Source: Chryseobacterium arachidis
GTDB taxonomy: Bacteria > Bacteroidota > Bacteroidia > Flavobacteriales > Weeksellaceae
Length of the DNA stretch: 64,000 nt
Assembly: GCF_900129245.1 (NCBI RefSeq)
Contig: NZ_FQUT01000003.1
Coordinates: 372,001 to 436,000 of the forward strand
Reading direction: 5' to 3'
Part shown: piece by piece, positions 63,687 to 64,000 of the stretch
Position numbering within the stretch: the first letter of the stretch is position 1
Layout: every line of letters starts with the position of its first letter
Made by a program: the position numbers and the translations under genes
The notes under the pieces: generated by a model
Seen by the model: the letters and a program-made list of their open reading frames with translations, nothing else
Database searches by the model: none
What the model was told of the DNA's origin: nothing

Positions 63687-64000
63687 ATGGAAAAATCTAC
63701 GATGACACTTACCCGAAAAATTCAGTTGTTGGTCGATGTTCCATCTGATCAAAAAAATGAAATGTGGGAAAAACTTTATCGTTATCAAAACCGTTGTTTC
63801 CGAGCGGCAAACTTAATCGCTTCCCATTTGTATGTTCAGGAAATGATTAAGGATTTTTTTTACCTTACGGAAGAAATACAGTATAAGTTAGCTGATGAAA
63901 AAAAAGATGAGATGGGAATGTTTAACCGTTCGAAAACTGGCACTACGGCACGAATGGTATTTGACCGTTTCAAAGGAGAAATCCCTACAGACATTTTGGG
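63687..64000 (+). CDS. Cas12f/TnpB-like RNA-guided protein, N-terminal 104 residues (3' end outside window)
   Basis: The frame is open to the window edge. It starts MEKSTMTLTRKIQLLVDVP, continues with helical wedge/recognition-type sequence (YRYQNRCFRAANLIASHLY) and contains RMVFDRFKGEIPTDIL. This order matches what I know of Cas12f (type V-F) proteins. The start is one base after the sigma gene stop (ATG 63702 is an alternative). The RuvC catalytic residues and zinc finger are beyond the window, so activity cannot be judged. No cas1, cas2 or CRISPR array is visible. An ordinary TnpB is possible but less likely, given the guide-like RNA and sigma gene. Confidence 0.72.
   Translation, partial: MEKSTMTLTRKIQLLVDVPSDQKNEMWEKLYRYQNRCFRAANLIASHLYVQEMIKDFFYLTEEIQYKLADEKKDEMGMFNRSKTGTTARMVFDRFKGEIPTDIL

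Noticed and set aside
62597..64000. CRISPR array next to the Cas12f-like gene
   Set aside because: No spaced direct repeats are present in the visible DNA; only beyond 64000 could an array exist.

Overview
The window is AT-rich chromosomal DNA of a Flavobacteriia bacterium, most likely Chryseobacterium or a close relative in the Weeksellaceae. This rests on Bacteroidota-type promoters (TTG, 17-23 bases, TAnnTTTG) before many genes, scarce Shine-Dalgarno sequences, type IX secretion (T9SS) sorting domains, a DUF3467 gene beside rpoC, and protein sequences of flavobacterial character. The genus is inferred from recall, not from a search.

Layout. 1-17200: mixed housekeeping and accessory genes: the end of an MFS transporter, a CPBP protease, an MsbA-like ABC exporter, an alpha/beta hydrolase, a Crp-like regulator, truA, lpxK-pnp, a TlpA-like lipoprotein, dinB, a cytoplasmic alpha-amylase, a carboxylesterase, an AraC regulator, a zinc alcohol dehydrogenase and an HxlR/NmrA divergent pair. 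17530-23000: a phosphodiesterase, a small membrane protein, and a five-gene exported operon (DUF5777 barrel, cytochrome c, YceI, ankyrin, DOMON-like T9SS protein). A CRP-type gene next to that operon may bind a TGTGA-N6-TCACC site at its promoter. 23400-41000: the transcription/translation cluster tuf, tRNA-Trp, secE, nusG, rplKAJL, rpoB, rpoC, DUF3467, all on the minus strand. It is interrupted by a membrane protein between nusG and rplK and by a two-gene surface-protein cassette between rplL and rpoB.

41300-53800: a DUF4394 lipoprotein, a CzcCBA-type metal efflux operon with a two-component system, a tandemly duplicated Thr-Tyr-Gly tRNA block, hpf, a XerC-like recombinase and rpsU. 54100-61700: a large T9SS type B protein, tmRNA, a gene-poor stretch, and a second copy of the two-gene surface cassette, here with an IgGFc-binding-like protein. 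An internally deleted IS1182-like element lies at 61942-62251.

The most remarkable part is the right edge (62257-64000). A small HTH gene and a perfect palindrome are followed by a promoter and an RNA with five nested stems. Next come an ECF-like sigma factor with an additional C-terminal helix-turn-helix and, one base later, the N-terminus of a Cas12f/TnpB-like protein that runs off the window. There is no visible CRISPR array. This arrangement fits an RNA-guided transcription module in which a Cas12f-like protein and guide RNA recruit a dedicated sigma factor. Whether the nuclease is inactive cannot be seen, because its RuvC domain lies outside the window.
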